Shown here: in pieces, positions 62,433-64,000 of the stretch
Layout of the letters: each line of letters begins with the position of its first letter
How positions within the stretch are numbered: the first letter of the stretch is position 1
Assembly: GCF_004368965.1 (NCBI RefSeq)
Contig: NZ_SORO01000001.1
Location: 2,140,001 to 2,204,000, forward strand
Direction: 5' to 3'
DNA length: 64,000 nt
DNA from: Leptospira meyeri
GTDB lineage: Bacteria > Spirochaetota > Leptospiria > Leptospirales > Leptospiraceae
The notes under the pieces: model-generated
The model's database searches: none
Told to the model about the DNA's origin: nothing
Seen by the model: the letters and a program-made list of their open reading frames with translations, nothing else
Made by a program: the position numbers and the translations under genes

Positions 62433-62566
62433 GGTCTATTTTCCCACGATTTATGATTCAATGGAAAATCCTAGAATAAATTGGAGGGATAGCCTTTCAA
62501 AAAAGGTTGATGGAAGTTCTATGTCCCTTTAGATAAAGACCTTACGAAAAGCCAGAGGGGGCAAAT

Positions 62567-63280
62567 TTGGAACTAGTTGGTGAATTTTTTGGAACTGCTG
62601 TTCTCATTCTACTTGGTGACGGTGTAGTTGCTGGTGTTTTATTAGAAAAATCAAAAGCAAAAGACGGGGGATGGATCACCATCACCACAGCTTGGGCACT
62701 GGCGGTCTGTTTCGGTGTTTTGGTGGCAAAGGCCTTGGGAAGCCCTGGTGCCCATTTAAATCCCGCTGTCACACTTTCTGTTTGTATCCAGTCGGGTGAT
62801 TTTTCCATCTTTCTCCCCTATAGCCTTGCCCAGGTCGCAGGTGCTGCGCTAGGAGCCACCCTCGTATATTTACACTACCTTCCTCATTGGAAAGAAACCA
62901 AAGATTCTGGAACCATTCTAGCCGTTTTCTCCACATCACCGGCCATCAAACACACAACCTCCAATGTCATTAGCGAAGGACTTGGGACCTTTCTTCTCAT
63001 CCTTGGAATCCATGCCATCTTCTCTCCGTTTAACGGTGGAGCCACAGGTGTTGTGGGAACCGGATTTGTCGCTCTTCTTGTCTGGGCCATTGGACTATCT
63101 ATGGGCGGCACTACTGGCTATGCGATTAACCCTGCACGCGACTTAGGACCAAGGATTGCCCATTGGTTATTGCCAATTCCCAACAAAGGAAATTCCAATT
63201 GGAAATATGCATGGCTTCCCGTGGTGATTCCGTTAGTGGGTGGTGGGCTTGCGGCAGTTGTGATCAGGTGGGGGATCTAA
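62567..63280 (+). CDS. glpF: Glycerol uptake facilitator / aquaglyceroporin
   Basis: 237 residues, six membrane helices and two half helices with N-P-A motifs: H-L-N-P-A-V-T-L-S and Y-A-I-N-P-A-R-D-L-G-P-R. The Asp after the second N-P-A-R is typical of glycerol facilitators rather than water channels. The start is TTG at 62567, with GAGGGGG 6 nt upstream. It would let glycerol or other small polyols enter the cell. A glycerol kinase gene is not in the window. Confidence 0.92.
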   Translation: MELVGEFFGTAVLILLGDGVVAGVLLEKSKAKDGGWITITTAWALAVCFGVLVAKALGSPGAHLNPAVTLSVCIQSGDFSIFLPYSLAQVAGAALGATLVYLHYLPHWKETKDSGTILAVFSTSPAIKHTTSNVISEGLGTFLLILGIHAIFSPFNGGATGVVGTGFVALLVWAIGLSMGGTTGYAINPARDLGPRIAHWLLPIPNKGNSNWKYAWLPVVIPLVGGGLAAVVIRWGI

Positions 63281-63320
63281 GAAAAGTTTAAATCGAAACA
63301 CCTCTTAGAGGAGAAAACCT

Positions 63321-63719
63321 ATGAACAAACACAAACTAAAGTTAAATCTATTTTATATATTTCTCTTTATTTCCTTTTTTTCTCTCTCGGCAAATCCATG
63401 GGATCAAAACTTTTTATCGAACTTGTCTTCCGGGGATTGCAGAGGGATTGTTAAGAAAAATAAAACTTGGTGTGATACGAATGATTGTAAAGGTATTGCA
63501 TCAAGTGATCGAACCTGGTGTGACAGCGATGACTGTAAGGGTGTTGCTAGTAGAAATAGATCTTGGTGTTCTTCCAATCTATGCAAAGCATGGGCTTCAC
63601 GCGATCGGACTTGGTGCAATGACAACGACTGCAAAGGTGTAGCGAGCAAGGATCCATCTTGGTGTGATAGCAAACAGTGTAAAGCTATTGCATCTGGAAA
63701 TGAAACATGGTGTCTTTGA
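63321..63719 (+). CDS. Secreted protein of six two-cysteine repeats
   Basis: 132 residues. A signal peptide ends at about residue 24 (F-S-L-S-A-N). Residues 36-131 consist of six tandem 16-residue units of the form x3-D-C-K-G-x-A-S-x3-[ST]-W-C. Every unit has Cys at positions 5 and 16 and Trp at 15; there are 12 repeat cysteines, all in the exported part. Units 1 and 4 deviate most. GAGGAG is 7 nt before the ATG. The regular even spacing suggests a disulphide ladder or solenoid, perhaps a metal or ligand binder. No family was recognised; it has its own small gene with no partner next to it. Confidence 0.72.
   Translation: MNKHKLKLNLFYIFLFISFFSLSANPWDQNFLSNLSSGDCRGIVKKNKTWCDTNDCKGIASSDRTWCDSDDCKGVASRNRSWCSSNLCKAWASRDRTWCNDNDCKGVASKDPSWCDSKQCKAIASGNETWCL
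63426..63713 (+). repeat. Six 48-nt tandem repeats encoding 16-residue units
   Basis: The units run at exactly 48 nt (63426, 63474, 63522, 63570, 63618 and 63666). They differ by point changes, mainly synonymous or conservative, while the Cys and Trp codons (TGT/TGC, TGG) are kept in all. This looks like old internal amplification held by selection. The number of units could vary between strains. Confidence 0.8.
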
Positions 63720-63861
63720 TTCTAAACACACATTTAACTTGAATTTCGCTACATTTGTTCTTCCGCTTCCTTCAAACATAGCTATATTAAAAATTAACAA
63801 TTAAAATTTAATTAAGAAAATAAATAAGTTGTAGTTTTCATACATCAAATATTTATTTCCA

Positions 63862-63880
63862 CGTATAACATTCGTATAAT
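63862..63880 (+). promoter_or_regulatory. Possible promoter of the last gene
   Basis: TATAAT at 63875-63880 is a consensus -10 box 48 nt before the ATG at 63929. CGTATAA occurs twice at an 11-nt period (63862 and 63873), ending in that box. No good -35 hexamer lies 17 nt upstream. The 63720-63928 stretch is otherwise very AT-rich and without a gene. Confidence 0.4.
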
Positions 63881-63928
63881 GCAAAATTCAATTATTAAGC
63901 CATACCAATTCATTAAGTGTAAAATTAA

Positions 63929-64000
63929 ATGGAATCAAAGGAAAATTCTATAAAAATGAAGCATAAATTAATCCTTCTCTGTATCTTCGCCTTTCCCATT
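63929..64000 (+). CDS. Start of an exported protein, cut by the window end
   Basis: The frame opens at ATG 63929 (M-E-S-K-E-N-S-I-K) and meets a second ATG at 63956 (M-K-H-K-L-I-L-L-C-I-F-A-F-P-I). From that second ATG it reads as a typical signal peptide, so 63956 may be the true start. Only 15 to 24 residues are visible. No product can be named. Confidence 0.4.
   Translation, partial: MESKENSIKMKHKLILLCIFAFPI

Overview
The window looks like a piece of a Leptospira chromosome (spirochaete). The DNA is AT-rich by eye. Genus-typical families include DUF1554 and SBBP-repeat lipoproteins, a DUF1574 protein, a spiro-SPASM radical SAM protein and a phasin-related protein. Lipoproteins carry loose spirochaetal lipoboxes (FFISC, FVYC, FFFQC). 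The flbD-motA-motB-fliL flagellar order, 3-deoxy-manno-octulosonate (LPS) synthesis and many TTG/GTG starts preceded by GGAG-type ribosome sites also fit. No rRNA, tRNA, CRISPR array, phage or transposase gene was seen; gene density is high and gaps are short.

Layout. 1-2231: end of a TolC-type channel and a CPA2 antiporter. 2327-7382 (minus): MCE protein, glycosyltransferase, flbD-motA-motB-fliL and kdsB, ended by a strong terminator. 7453-9770: oxidoreductase and three small envelope genes. 9781-17235: desaturase, aspartokinase, then a SurA-like protein, spiro-SPASM protein, SpsF/PseG-like fusion and TPR protein in overlapping genes. 17306-19676 (minus): transhydrogenase subunits and an orphan response regulator. 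20283-23530: a DUF1554 lipoprotein, a decayed second copy, and a lipoprotein with an acidic/glycine/basic tail. 23551-32380 (minus): purF-queD-queC, two SBBP lipoproteins, and an SGNH/MBOAT/DUF1574 O-acylation group. 32422-39059: RNase D, Nudix, VWA, TPR, then a cyclic-nucleotide receptor, a STAS protein and an adenylate cyclase. 39079-43390 (minus): gmd and a DUF1501/DUF1549 pair. 43476-46935: zinc-ribbon/helical/SPFH operon and a VapBC-like toxin-antitoxin pair. 46953-50075 (minus): patatin phospholipase and MATE pump. 50093-57809: deaminase-like protein, TrkH/TrkA potassium system, BtuF-like protein and an ExbB-ExbD-ExbD-TonB operon behind a Pho-box-like promoter. 57828-64000: a palindromic element, lipoprotein, phasin-like gene behind tandem operators, AraC regulator, DoxX, malic enzyme, glycerol facilitator and a secreted cysteine-repeat protein.

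Most of the region is core envelope, motility and metabolism. The less ordinary parts are: (i) twin TGTGC-N3-GCACA operators placed exactly on the phasin-like promoter; (ii) a Pho-box-like array of 7-mers at 11-bp period before exbB; (iii) a near-leaderless vapBC transcript with a palindrome between -35 and -10; (iv) a DUF1554 duplicate with three separable lesions; (v) a secreted protein made of six 16-residue two-cysteine repeats; (vi) a spiro-SPASM/sugar-nucleotide operon; and (vii) a membrane-stress-like zinc-ribbon/helical/SPFH operon. Family assignments come from motif recognition without database searches.
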